From Megaustenia siamemsis (taxonomy: Eukaryota; Mollusca; Gastropoda; Stylommatophora; Ariophantidae), in NCBI GenBank assembly GCA_032433765.1, contig JAVIAB010000160.1:37470280-37534279 (forward strand): a stretch of 64,000 bases of DNA, written 5' to 3'. The position numbers were made by a program, and so were the translations under genes. The notes under the pieces were generated by a model. It ran no database searches, had not been told where the DNA came from, and saw only the letters and a list, made by a program, of their open reading frames with translations. This document shows, in pieces, positions 33,638-45,839 of this stretch; position 1 is the stretch's first letter; the number at the start of each line of letters is the position of its first letter.

Positions 33638-35692
33638 TGGGGGGGGGCCTTGTGGTCTAGAAGTAAGACGTCGTCCTCCGATCAAGAAGGTCCCGGGTTC
33701 GGTTGCCACAACAGGCGATGAAATATTTTTAAAAAAAGTATCGAATCCGTGGTTTCTTCGTGGCTTTATCCTCGCCTGCTCTCTGTGTTGTGAGATCCGA
33801 TGTCTAGCCCTCTCTGGGTTGTGAGATCCGATGTCTAGCCCTCTCTGTGTAGTGAGATCCGATGTCTAGCCCCTCCTTGTGTAGTGAGATCCGATGTCTA
33901 GCCCCTCTCTCGGTTGTGAGATCCGATGTCTAGCCCCTCTCTGTGTAGTGAGATCCGATGTCTAGCCCTCTCTGTGTAGTGAGATCCGATGTCTAGCCCT
34001 CTCTGTGTAGTGAGATCCGATGTCTAGCCCCTCCTTGTGTAGTGAGATCCGATGTCTAGCCCCTCTCTGTGTAGTGAGATCCGACGTCTAGCCCCTCTCT
34101 GTGTAGTGAGATCCGATGTCTAGCCCTCCCTGTGTAGTGAGATCCGATGTCTAACCCTCTCTGTGTAGTGAGATCCGATGTCTAGCCCCTCTCTCGGTTG
34201 TGAGATCCGATGTCTAGCCCCTCTCTGTGTAGTGAGATCCGATGTCTAGCCCCTCCTTGGGTAGTGAGATCCGATGTCTAGCCCTCCCTGGGTAGTGAGA
34301 TCCGATGTCTAGCCCTCTCTGTGTAGTGAGATCCGATGTCTAGCCCTCCCTGTGTAGTGAGATCCGATGTCTAGCCCTCCCTGTGTAGTGAGATCCGATG
34401 TCTAGCCCTCCCTGTGTAGTGAGATCCGATATCTAGCCCTCTATGTTTTGTGAGATCCGATGTCTAGCCCTCCCTGGGTAGTGAGATCCGATGTCTAGCC
34501 CTCTATGGGTAGTGAGATCCGATGTCTAGCCCTCTATGTGTAGTGAGATCCAATGTCTAGCCCTCCCTGGGTAGTGAGATCCGATGTCTAGCCCTCCCTG
34601 GGTAGTGAGATCCGATGTCTAGCCCTCTATGGGTAGTGAGATCCGATGTCTAGCCCTCTATGTGTAGTGAGATCCAATGTCTAGCCCTCCCTGGGTAGTG
34701 AGATCCGATGTCTAGCCCTCTATGGGTAGTGAGATCCGATGTCTAGCCCTCTATGTGTAGTGAGATCCAATGTCTAGCCCTCTCTGTGTAGTGAGATCCA
34801 ATGTCTAGCCCTCTCTGTGTAGTGAGATCCGATGTCTAGCCCTCTATGTGTAGTGAGATCCGATGTCTAGCCCTCTATGTGTAGTGAGATCCGATGTCTA
34901 GCCCTCTCTGTGTAGTGAGATCCGATGTCTAGCCCTCTATGTGTAGTGAGATCCGATGTCTAGCCCTCTCTGTGTAGTGAGATCCAATGTCTAGCCCTCT
35001 CTGTGTAGTGAGATCCGATGTCTAGCCCTCTATGTGTAGTGAGATCCAATGTCTAGCCCTCTCTGGGATCGTGAGATCCGATGTCTAGCCCTCTCTGGGT
35101 AGTGAGATCCGATGTCTAGCCCTCTCTGGGTAGTGAGATCCGATGTCTAGCCCTCTCTGGGATCGTGAGATCCGATGTCTAGCCCTCTCTGTGTAGTGAG
35201 ATCCAATGTCTAGCCCTCTATGTGTAGTGAGATCCGATGTCTAGCCCTCTATGTGTAGTGAGATCCGATGTCTAGCCCTCTCTGGGATCGTGAGATCCAA
35301 TGTCTAGCCCTCTCTGGGATCGTGAGATCCAATGTCTAGCCCTCTCTGGGATCGTGAGATCCAATGTCTATTTATTTATCCTCTCGGATACAAGGTGAAA
35401 AACAGGAGGCCCCGTGCACACTCTGCGCGCGATTATAAACCCTTGGCAGTTTGAAATCGAAAAGAGTAGACCAAAAATGGCCGCTGTCCTGGCAACATGA
35501 ATAGACAAAAATCTGGTCAGTAAACGTTAAAACTTAAGACGATACAAATGATGAGAGTATATCTGAAGTCGGAGAATATCTTCCTGAGCACACAGCTGCT
35601 GGAGTGAAAGATATGACAAAGTGATGCTCACGCTAAATTCAGGACTTCGTCAGAGATAAAAGCTGGCTAACGCAAACAAACAACATAAGAAC
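33638..35692 (+). mobile_element. SINE S2 whose interior has become a minisatellite
   Basis: The left part has the S2 head (CTTGTGGTCTAGAAGTAAGA, B box GGGTTCGGTTGCC) and the following body. The right part (35371-35692) continues S2 from CTCTCGGATACAAGGTGAAA through ACAGGAGGCCCCGTGCACAC and GACTTCGTCAGAG to its end. Between them lies the 1.6-kb array. Without the array the copy would be about 465 bp, the same as 21765-22222. Confidence 0.88.
33781..35370. repeat. 31-bp minisatellite, about 51 copies, derived from SINE S2
   Basis: Units contain TAGTGAGATCCGATGTCTAG then CCCTCTCTGTG. Variants are CTATG, CCCTGGG, GATCGTGAG and CCAATG, arranged in patches. S2 copies at 8.3 kb and 37.57 kb carry one matching segment (GGGTAGTGAGATCC). 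Confidence 0.96.
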
Positions 35693-36424
35693 ACAAAGCT
35701 GTTAATTCATGAAATCTTGTACATTCAAAATTCTTTGAAAACATACTAAAGAGATTTTTGCATGACCGTGTTTGTAACTACTTATGTGATTATAATATGT
35801 ACTCGTAGCATTAATGTAAGCAGTACTTGTTCTATATTTGTGTGCAGTTTGATTGGTCAGAGTATATAAATAAATAAATATGATTGGTTGTGTAATGACG
35901 AGTCTTCGACTTTTGCATTTGGTTGTGAGTGAATTGCATTGGAGTGATCTGGGGACCTTGTGATCTATGGAAATCCATCTTTGGCACAGATTTGTTCATG
36001 ACAAATTCCGTATGTTTAGTTTCACCTTGACCTGACTGCAGATGTTTGTAGTCTGAGGCGCCTCTCATAGAAAACTGACGTGCTTCAATGTTGAAATGTT
36101 CCTTTTCTTATGACCATCATCACATCACCCTGTACGAATCCGTAGGTATTAGATCCACCCCTCCCCCTCCATAGGTATTGGATCCACCCCTTCCCCTTTT
36201 CGAGAAAATCACAGGTGAATCATAGTCCACCTGTACTGACTCTGATGCACGGCTTATGATCCATGGTTTGGGTAGGATTTTTTGCGGACAAAATTATGGC
36301 TAATTCTTTTCAATTTTAACAGCAAAGAGCCGGACGATATTGCTCACGTGACCTCCTGTTTATTTCTGTTATCCAATATGGCTAGACATCGAATCTCAAT
36401 ATCCAAAGATAGGGGGGAGTATTA
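35693..36424. other. Unassigned sequence
   Basis: Contains a short dimer of TAGGTATT(A/G)GATCCACCCC at 36142-36196 and an AATAAATAAATA run near 35868. Nothing else recognised. Confidence 0.4.
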
Positions 36425-37052
36425 CGATATATTACGATGAATGATGAAAGCGTGTGACGGACAGATCAGCTGCATTCCCTTTCGGTGCCTGTGGCGAAGG
36501 CGCGCTTCACAGCAGCAGAGCTGGAAGTTGTCAGCGACCCACAGCTGATGGTTTGCGCCAGGATCGGTGAACAAGAACCATCCAGACCCTGCTCCACCTC
36601 TCCGTGGTGCCACCAGTAACAGACTAACCTGTCTAGTCTAGCCAAGCGAGTAGGGATCGAAGAGGGAAGACAACCCGGTACTCAAAAATGTCGTGCTGAA
36701 GTCGGATGTGTTCAGCCGAAAGGCGCAAATATCACAGTTATACTGCAAACCACAACATAACGTAGACACCCCCACATAACCTCCTTTTAAGGGCGGATGA
36801 CGAAGAGGTATACTCCTTTAGTCATCGGGCGAACGCAAGTAAGCAAGCACTTTCGGTGCCGCTTGGCCTTATGTCTTTTGGCGTGTGTAATAGCTGCTAT
36901 GATGGGGACTGCAGCTGCCTTTCTTTGGTTGGAGTCTTCATTGAGATGAGTTTTAATTCGAATGATTCCACAGGTACATGTGGTTGAGCAAATGTAGATT
37001 TTAATTCGTCTGCAGTGATACCGAGGCCTTCGACTAACCATAACCATCGGGG
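36425..37052 (-). repeat. U1 repeat, copy 3, split by U2
   Basis: The two halves, 36425-36489 and 36850-37052, rejoin to U1 when 36490-36849 is removed. The right half keeps the 66-codon frame with IIRIKTHLNEDSNQRKAAAV. Confidence 0.8.
36490..36849 (-). mobile_element. U2 element inserted in U1, 11-bp target-site duplication
   Basis: A 360-bp insertion flanked by CTTTCGGTGCC at 36479-36489 and 36850-36860. Minus strand: TTGCTTACTTGCGTTCGCCC start, GTTATGTTGTGGTTTGCAG and CGCCTTTCGGCTGAACACAT in the middle. The ends are not inverted repeats, which favours a retroposon over a DNA transposon. Confidence 0.82.
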
Positions 37053-37084
37053 TAGTAACTCCACGAATAAATGTTTTCCTTTTT

Positions 37085-37180
37085 TAAAAAAAAAAATCAC
37101 TGCCTATGTTGGGTTTTGAACCCGAGTCCTTCCTGTCCTGAGGCTGAAATCATACCTCTAGACTACCCAGCCCTGCCCAT
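37085..37180 (-). mobile_element. SINE S2 head fragment
   Basis: The minus strand reads GGGTGGTCTAGAGGTATGAT-like, then a B-box-like GGGTTCAAAACCC. Confidence 0.65.
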
Positions 37181-37433
37181 ATAATTGTATGAGATAGTTT
37201 GAACACATAGAACCAGTGGCCTCAACTTGTACCGGCAGACAGGTAGTACCTGGATGTCAACGTTAGTAAAGCACACCTCAGACTCCACATTACAACTCTG
37301 CCTCAGCTTTAACATCGTCATCTATCGTGGCATTGGGCGATTAGTTCCTGCCAAAAAGAAAAAAAATAAAATTCATCTGTCATTTCAACATTCAACCTCT
37401 TTTGTATTTACCCAGAGATTTCTCTTCATCATA

Positions 37434-37930
37434 GGGGACGGGGTGGTCTAGTAGTAAGACATTGGCCTCTGGAAAAGAAGGTAAAGGGTTTAAATCCCGT
37501 CACAAGCGCTGTGGATTTTTCTCTTCGATTGTGGTTTCATTGTGGCTTTACCCTCCCACGGTCTCTGGGTAGTGAGATCCCACATCTACCTTCCAGCAAT
37601 AAAGACAAAGAAGAAGCGGTCCCGTGTGCTTTGTGCGTACGTTAAAACCCGCATTGCAGTCGGAAATCCGAAAATGTTGAACCAAAAATGATGCCTGCCC
37701 AATCAAAATTGATAGTTAAATTTACTCAAAAAAACCGACGTCGACAAAAAAATGTTAATACTTCTGAAGACGGAGAATATTTGCCTGTATGGTGAGGGAC
37801 ACCCAAATACGACTGCTAGTGTGAAAATTGGGGGGAAAAAATTATTCACGCAAAATTAAATTCATCGGGACTTTGCTAAAAAATACAAAGCTGACACACG
37901 GAAACAAATAGATACAAAAACACTTCATTA
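37434..37930 (+). mobile_element. SINE S2, full length
   Basis: GGGGACGGGGTGGTCTAGTA head, B-box-like GGTTTAAATCCCG, single internal GGGTAGTGAGATCCCACATC segment, 3' end with CGGGACTTTGC and an A-rich end. Possible 8-bp TSD TCATCATA (37426-37433, 37931-37938). Confidence 0.87.
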
Positions 37931-38009
37931 TCATCATAAGGCATGCATGAGGCGATTAGTTAAAGCCACAACTATCTGTCCGTTAGACATTTCATAATTT
38001 TTCTTTTTC

Positions 38010-38390
38010 TGTATGTGCCCACAGATTGCTCTTCAGCATCATCAGCCCTTAAAATAGCGTTATGTGGTTGTACATGCATAATGTCGTGGTTTACAGCAAG
38101 CTGCAGTATATGTGTCTCACAGCTCAACATTCGACTTCAGAATGGCATTTGTGTGTGTGTGTCATGTTGCCTTCTATACTATTTCTACTCTCATTGTCTG
38201 ACTTGTTAGTCTGCTCCCATTTGTGTGTGTGTGTGTGTCATGTTGCCTTCTCTCGTCCATCTCTACTCTCATTGTCTGCCTTATTAGTCTGCTCCCAGAA
38301 TTGTTGTGGGAAAGTAGAGCAGGACCTTGATCAGCTGCACTTGTTTTGATGGCATATGTCAGCTATGAGTCACTGACCACTTTCAGATCA
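38010..38390 (+). repeat. U2 repeat, degraded copy with internal duplication
   Basis: Collinear pieces GCGTTATGTGGTTGTACATG, TCGTGGTTTACAGCAAG and CTATGAGTCACTGACCACTT. A GTGTGTGTCATGTTGCCTTC block of about 90 bp is present twice. Confidence 0.55.
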
Positions 38391-38769
38391 TGTGCTTGGT
38401 TCAAGACTCCCAGCATAACATGACGTGGAATCAACTTACGCTAAATCACAGACACAAGCAACATGAAGGGAAAACCGAAAGATACAAGCTGCGTCAGTTT
38501 GGTTGTGCCCAAACGACTGGCGTGACGCGGGAAGGATGGTTTCTTCGAGCCCAACGTTTCAAAAGATAAAGAAACATTAACAAATAAAGCATATATTATT
38601 GGGCGAAATACTTGCCTTGTCCCATGGGGCGCTGGCAACTTATGAATAAACCAAACCTGTAGTCATTGATTTCATTTTTGTGGCTAAACGGATCGAAGAA
38701 CATATCAAGCTCAACAATGAATGGAGATTCTGTAAATGAGATGTGATTGTGTAGTGGTGAATAGCACTG
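38391..38769. other. Unassigned sequence
   Basis: No recognisable repeat or exon between the U2 copy and the 16-bp array. Confidence 0.4.
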
Positions 38770-41700
38770 GCACTCTTACACACTGATACTTATACCCACT
38801 GGCACGCATACCAAATGACACTCCTACTAAATGGCACACTTATCCACTTGGCACTACTATCCACTGGTACTTATACTCACTGGCACTCGTACCAAATGAC
38901 ACTCCTACTAATTGGCACACTTATCCACTTGGCACTACTACCCACTGGCACTTCTACCCACTGGAACTTCTACTCACTGGCACTTCTACCTACTGGCACT
39001 CCTACATATTAGCATTTCTACTCACTGGCACTCCTGCATACTGGTACTTCTACCCACTGGGACTCCTACATACTGGCACTCCTACTCACTGGCACTTCTA
39101 CCCACTGGCACTCCTACCAACTGGTACTTCTACTCTTTGGTACTCCTACCAACTGGCACTTCTACCCACTGGTACTCCTACCAAGTGGCACTTCTACCCA
39201 CTGGCCCTCCTTTCAACTAGCACTTCTACTCATTTGTACTCCTACCAACTGGCACTTCTACCCACTGGTACTCCTACCAACTGGCACTTTTACCCACTGA
39301 TATTCCTACCCACTGGTACTCCTACCAACTGGCACTGCTACCCACTGGTATTTCAACTCACTGGCACTCCTGCCAACTGGCACTTTTACTCACTGGCACT
39401 ACTACCAACTGGCACTTCTACTCACGGACACTTCTAACAACTGGCACTGCTACCCACTGGTACTCCTACCAACTGGCACTGCTACCCACTGGTACTCCTG
39501 CCAACCAGCACTTCTACCCACTGGTACTCCTACCAACTGGCACTGCTACCCACTGGTATTTCAACTCACTGGCACTCCTACCAACTGGCACTTCTACTCG
39601 CTGGCACTCCTACCAACTAGCACTACTACTCACGGGCACTCCTAACAACTGGCACTGCTACCCACTGGTATTTCAACTCACTGGCACTCCTGCCAACTGA
39701 CATTTCTACTCACGGGCACTTCTAACAACTGGCACTTCAACTCACTGGTACTCCTACCAACTGGCACTGCTACCCACTGGTACTCCTACCAACCAGCACT
39801 TCTACCCACTGGTACTCCTGCCAACTGGCACTTCTAACAACTGGCACTGCTACCCACTGGTACTCCTACCAACTGGCACTGCTACCCACTGGTACTCCTG
39901 CCAACCAGCACTTCTACCCACTGGCATTTCAACTCACTGGTACTCCTAACAACTGACACTGCTACCCACTGGTTTTTCAACTCACTGGCACTCCTACCAA
40001 CTGGCACTTCTACTCACTGGCGCTCCTACCAACTAGCACTTCTACTCACGGGCACTCCTAACAACTGGCACTTCTACTCACTGGTACTCCTACCAACTGG
40101 CACTTCTACCCACTGGTACTCCTACCAACTGGCACTTCTACCCACTGGTACTTCTACCAACTGGCACTGATACCCGCTGGTACTCCTACCAACTGGCACT
40201 TCTACCCACTGGTATTTCAACTCTTTGGCACCCCTACCAACTGGCACTTCTACCCGCTGGTATTCTACCAACTGGCACTGCTACACACTGGTATTCCTAC
40301 CAACTGGCACTTCTACCCACTGGTATTCTTACCAACTGGCACTTCTACCCACTGGTATTCCTACCAACTGACACTTCTACCCACTGGTATTCCTATCAAC
40401 TGGCACTTCTACCCACTGGTATTAATATCAACTGGCACTTCTACCCACTGGTATTCCTACCAACTGGCACTTCTACCCACTGGTATTCCTGCCAACTGGC
40501 ACTTCTACCCACTGGTATTCCTACCAACTGGCACTGGTACTCCTGCCAACTAGCTCACTTACCCACTATGTTCTTCTCACCACTGGCTCACCTATTCACT
40601 TGGCATGCATACCACCTGGCGCTGCTACCAACTGGCACTCCTACCCACTGGCTCACTTATCCACTTGGCAACGTACCAACTGGCACTGCTACCATCTGGC
40701 TCGCTTATCCACTTGGCACGCGTACCACCTGGCACTGCTACCAACTGGCACTCCTACCCACTGGCTCACTTATCCACTTGGCAACGTACCAACTGGCACT
40801 GCTACCATCTGGCTCGCTTATCCACTTGGCACGCGTACCACCTGGCACTGCTACCAACTGGCATTCCTACCCACTGGCTCGCTTATCCACTTGGTACGCG
40901 TACCAACTGGCAATCCTACCCACTAGCACTTTTTCCCTCTGGTACTCCTACCCACTGGCTCACTTATCCACTTGGCACGCGTACCACCTGGCACTACTAC
41001 CAACTGGCACTCCTACCCACTGGCTCGCTTATCCACTTGGTACGCGTACCAACTGGCACTGCTACCAACTGACACTGCTACCAACTGGCACTGCTACCAA
41101 CTGGCACTGCTACCCACTGGTACTCCTACCAACTGGCACTGCTACCCACTGGTACTCCTGCCAACCAGCACTTCTACCCACTGGCATTTCAACTCACTGG
41201 TACTCCTAACAACTGACACTGCTACCCACTGGTTTTTCAACTCACTGGCACTCCTACCAACTGGCACTTCTACTCACTGGCGCTCCTACCAACTAGCACT
41301 TCTACTCACGGGCACTCCTAACAACTGGCACTTCTACTCACTGGTACTCCTACCAACTGGCACTTCTACCCACTGGTACTCCTACCAACTGGCACTTCTA
41401 CCCACTGGTACTTCTACCAACTGGCACTGATACCCGCTGGTACTCCTACCAACTGGCACTTCTACCCACTGGTATTTCAACTCTTTGGCACTCCTACCAA
41501 CTGGCACTTCTACCCGCTGGTATTCCTACCAACTGGCACTGCTACACACTGGTATTCCTACCAACTGGCACTTCTACCCACTGGTATTCTTACCAACTGG
41601 CACTTCTACCCACTGGTATTCCTACCAACTGACACTTCTACCCACTGGTATTCCTATCAACTGGCACTTCTACCCACTGGTATTAATATCAACTGGCACT

Positions 41701-42690
41701 TCTACCCACTGGTATTCCTACCAACTGGCACTTCTACCCACTGGTATTCCTGCCAACTGGCACTTCTACCCACTGGTATTCCTACCAACTGGCACTGGTA
41801 CTCCTGCCAACTAGCTCACTTACCCACTATGTTCTTCTCACCACTGGCTCACCTATTCACTTGGCATGCATACCACCTGGCGCTGCTACCAACTGGCACT
41901 CCTACCCACTGGCTCACTTATCCACTTGGCAACGTACCAACTGGCACTGCTACCATCTGGCTCGCTTATCCACTTGGCACGCGTACCACCTGGCACTGCT
42001 ACCAACTGGCACTCCTACCCACTGGCTCACTTATCCACTTGGCAACGTACCAACTGGCACTGCTACCATCTGGCTCGCTTATCCACTTGGCACGCGTACC
42101 ACCTGGCACTGCTACCAACTGGCATTCCTACCCACTGGCTCGCTTATCCACTTGGTACGCGTACCAACTGGCACTCCTACCCACTAGCACTTTTTCCCTC
42201 TGGTACTCCTACCCACTGGCTCACTTATCCACTTGGCACGCGTACCACCTGGCACTACTACCAACTGGCACTCCTACCCACTGGCTCGCTTATCCACTTG
42301 GTACGCGTACCAACTGGCACTGCTACCAACTGACACTGCTACCAACTGGCACTGCTACCAACTGGCACTGCTACCAACTAGCACTTCTACCAAAGGTACT
42401 CATACCCACTGGCTCACTTACCCACTAGGTTCTCCTACCAACTGGCACTGCTACCCACTAGCACTTCTACTTGTTATATCTGCGCCATTGAATTGGCGTT
42501 GCACGCACAGCAATACTCCGTTTTGACTTCTACCATCTGGTACTCATACCCACTGGCTCACTTACCCATTAGGTTCTCCTACCCACTAGCACTTCTACCA
42601 AAGGTACTCATACCCACTGGCTCACTTACCCATTAGGTTCTCCTACCAACTGGCACTGCTACCCACTAGCATTTCTACCCTCTGGTACTC
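38770..42690. repeat. 16-bp minisatellite, 3.9 kb, with a 1.26-kb tandem duplication
   Basis: Monomers of the form CACTGGCACTTCTACC and CAACTGGTACTCCTAC alternate. A more complex section (GGCTCACTTATCCACTTGGC, GGCACGCGTACCACC) occurs at about 40561-41080 and again at 41822-42340. The shift is 1,261 bp and covers roughly 39840-41100 and 41101-42361 with very few differences. All long frames here (up to 213 codons, LLPTGT repeats) are repeat by-products. Confidence 0.95.
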
Positions 42691-43004
42691 CTACCATGTC
42701 ATCGAGGGTTCGATTTCCTTCTTCTGCAGGGGTGATCACCCAAGATTCGTCATTAAACTCCATAAAGGTAATAAACGATCACACTTAAAGTAGGACAAAT
42801 AACGACACTGCACCTGTGTAGCGAGGTAAAGAAGACACCAATTAAATATTGTCCGATAAAGACTATTTGTAAAATGAGATTTAAAAGTCATTATCGGTTT
42901 AAAATAATGATACATCCCCCAACTGTTATGATATATCCCCACGATTACTTCCTACTCCTGAGCTCAGGTTTCATCTACACCTCCACTCATCTTCATTTAG
43001 AGTA
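42691..43004. other. Unassigned sequence left of the hAT element
   Basis: No gene or shared repeat recognised. Confidence 0.4.
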
Positions 43005-43320
43005 CTAGGGTGACCATTCGTCCCCGATTTTCAGGGACAGTCCCCAAAGTGTAGAAGTTGTCCCCGCAAGAAATTTGTCCCCGATTTCAGTGAATAAATA
43101 AATGTTCATACACGGAATCGGCCCTCTTTTAAAATAATCACTAGGACTCAGGACTTTACTGAGTTGTGTTTCTTTATCCCAGACTGAGCGGCATTAGCAG
43201 GAAGATAAAAGAGAAGACTTGGACGCGTTGTGTCGGAGATAGCTCTTTGAACTCTTGAAGCGCGGTGCTACGTCACTTCTTTTCCAGCCTCTGACTTCTA
43301 TTGGGATGGGTTTAATTTTA

Positions 43321-43328
43321 AAAAAGCA

Positions 43329-43387
<59 letters not shown>
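43321..43387. repeat. CT microsatellite
   Basis: About 33 CT dinucleotides inside the left part of the hAT element. Confidence 0.98.
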
Positions 43388-43389
<2 letters not shown>

Positions 43390-43599
43390 CCTCTGCCTTT
43401 CCGGACATATTCCGCCAAAGTATCTTTCCCGGCCAATTTTCAAATCAGTCCGAGTGTAATGACAGTACAGTTCAGTCGTGTTTTCTATTTGTGATCAGTG
43501 GACATCTGTTGCATGAAAACAATGCTTTCCAAAAAAACCTAAGTGTCATTTTAGTGAAAGCTGAATTTCCATTTATTATACAAGTACTTTTAGAGGATG

Positions 43600-45393
43600 G
43601 AATGCTAGTGAAGTGTAATATACGTAGTTCAAATTTTTCTATAGCAAGTGGTGGAAGGACATCAATAACTGATCATCTACAGGCAAAAAAAGCATAAGGA
43701 TGCGCTGCTTTGTAAGTTTCAGTCTGGGTGTATGACAAATTATTTTTGTAAAACAGAACCCTGAAAAGATAAATACACTCTAGCTGTTCATGAAGGAATC
43801 TTCGCATATCATACTGTACTTCATAATCATAGTTTCCGCAGTATGGATTGTACAACAATTCTACAAAAGAAATTTTCAACGAAACTATTTTCCTGTGCAA
43901 GAACAAAGTGTGAATACATAATTACCAATGTTTTTGCTCCTTGGGCTATGAACTAAAAAATGACCTCAAATATGTCAGCTTCGTTATATTGTCTTGCGAT
44001 ACATTTAATCATAAAAATGTTAAGCTACTTCCTATTTTAGTTCGTTATTTTCAGACTTATGAGCTGGAAACTCCAGTAAAGACCAAACTGATTGCTTTCA
44101 TAGATATCCCAGGAGAAACGTCCGACATAATATCTGAACAATTGTTGAAAGCAATTGATAATTTTGACTTAAACAAAAAAGATTGTTGGACTCTCAGCAG
44201 ACAATACAAATACAAACTTTGGAGGCTTGTTGAGGAAAGGGAGAGATAATGTCATAACTAAAATAAAGTCCAAGTTAAACAGACACATAATGGGTCTTGG
44301 TTGCAACGCACACATAATTCACAATTGTGCAAAAACAGCGTTTGATTCCATGCCTATGGATATGGAGGTGATTGTAAGAAAAATATTTCGATACTTTCAC
44401 ATTTACACGGTTCGTGTAGAACGCTAAAAGACTTCTGTGAATTTGCTGGACAGGAGTTTAAGCAATTATTAAGTTATTCGAATATAAGGTGGTTGTCATT
44501 ACTTCTAGACTTGGAAAGAATATTGAAACTGTATCAATCACTGAGATCTTTCTTCTTGTCAGAAACACACTGTCCTACAATATTGAAACAATTCTTTGAA
44601 AACAGTGAATCAGAGCTTTGGCTCAGCTTTGCTCATTCTCACGCATCACTCTTCCATGAAACAATTAAGGCGATTGAAGGCGACGACAAGAGTGCAACAG
44701 AATCAGCACTATATAGCTGTGAACAATCTCATTATAAAATTAGAAACTCGACGCGATGAAAATTTCATCCCACACATGGTAAAGAGTTTGCTAACTGATT
44801 TAGTAGAAAGTGGTGACATCCAAGTGGAAAGGTATTTCCAAATAAGTAAAGAATTCTATAATAGTGCTGTACATTACTTGCAGTCTTGGAACAAGCACAA
44901 TGAGGACTTGTCACAACTGAGCTGCCTTCTCTTGGATAATGTGCCTGAAAGGAAACATTTTGATAATGCAGTAGAACAGATATCTTCAAAGTGTCATGAA
45001 GTTGTAAACGTCAATCGTGATGAGCTCTTTGATGAATTTACTTATTTGCGAGGCCATCTGTTGCAAAAAGAATGTGAGTGGTTCAGTAACAAGCCCCCAT
45101 GTAGAAAATGGAATGAAGTACTCAGGTACTTGAAAGAAAATAATGTACCACATGCTAATGTGAAGAGAATTCTTGAACTTTTTATGTGCTTACATGGCAG
45201 CAATGCATCCGTAGAAAGACTATTTTCCCGAACTAACTACGTCTGGTCCGAAGAGAAATCACGAACAGTAAAAACTAACATTAATTTATCGTGTGAAAGC
45301 TTCAGTGAAAAACTTGCTTCCAATCATGAGATCTTGAGAAAGATACACTCAAAAAACAAGTACCACGCTGAGGTAACAACCTCTTCGGTATAA
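43600..45393 (+). pseudogene. hAT transposase remnant (BED finger, RNase H-like core, dimerisation domain)
   Basis: Blocks in order, in different frames: a BED-finger-like KCNIRSSNFSIASGGRTSIT and DHLQAKK; then AVHEGIFAYHTVLHNHSFRS and SCARTKCEYIITNVFAPWA; then YVSFVILSCDTFNHKNVKLL and DIPGETSDIISEQLLKAI; then a GGLLRKGRDNVI and GLGCNAHIIHNCAK block; and SYSNIRWLSLLLDLERILKL. The C-terminus, open for 265 codons, ends with the dimerisation signature LHGSNASVERLFSRTNYVWS. The CD(T)FNHK region carries the first catalytic Asp and the CNAHIIHN block is typical. At least four frameshifts or stops separate the blocks, so it is inactive. The overall pattern resembles the BED-domain hAT transposases domesticated or scattered in many animals. 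Confidence 0.87.
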
Positions 45394-45654
45394 ATAAGGT
45401 ACTGTAAACATTACTTTAATATTGCAACTGATATCTATATGTTGTTTAAATTTTTTTTATTTTAAACTTTTTTTTTTTTTTTGGTTATTGAGAAACAAAA
45501 CTAGCTATTGTAATGTCATTAAGTGCGTGTATCGCATAAGTACCGTGAATATTAACAAAAATAAAATCAAACAGCAAATAAACAGTTATTATGAAATTTA
45601 AAGTTATCTTTTTCTTTGCATCTACAAAATTTCTTGCGCACACACCCACCCACA

Positions 45655-45730
45655 CATATTATAAATATATATAAATAAATATATATATGTATACACACAC
45701 ACACAAACACACACACATATATATATATTA
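45655..45730. repeat. TA/CA microsatellite inside hAT right end
   Basis: Mixed ATATAT and ACACAC runs just before the right subterminal repeats. Confidence 0.9.
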
Positions 45731-45839
45731 TCGTTCGTCCCCGATTTTGTGGGACAGTCTCAGAAATAAGCAAAAAAATCATCTGTAAAAAATATGAGAA
45801 ATGTCCCCGAAAACAATGGGGAAAAAATGGTTGCCCTAA

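Larger units (their letters stand above)
43005..45839 (+). mobile_element. Degraded hAT DNA transposon
   Basis: Left end CTAGGGTGACCATTCGTCCC with repeated TCCCCGATTT motifs. The right end, read on the minus strand, is TTAGGGCAACCATTTTTTCC with TCGGGGACATT and GTCCCC motifs inside. These are hAT-type short inverted repeats with subterminal repeats. An imperfect 8-bp duplication (TTTAGAGT before, TTTAGACT after) may be the target site. The element encloses the transposase remnant at 43600-45393. Confidence 0.85.

Noticed and set aside
33781..35370. CRISPR-like array
   Set aside because: Units are contiguous 31-bp copies with no unique spacers, in a eukaryotic SINE context.
40568..42526. Long LLPTGT/THW-type frames (up to 213 codons) as a repeat protein
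   Set aside because: A product of the 16-bp satellite. Several frames are open at once, with period shifts and no start context.
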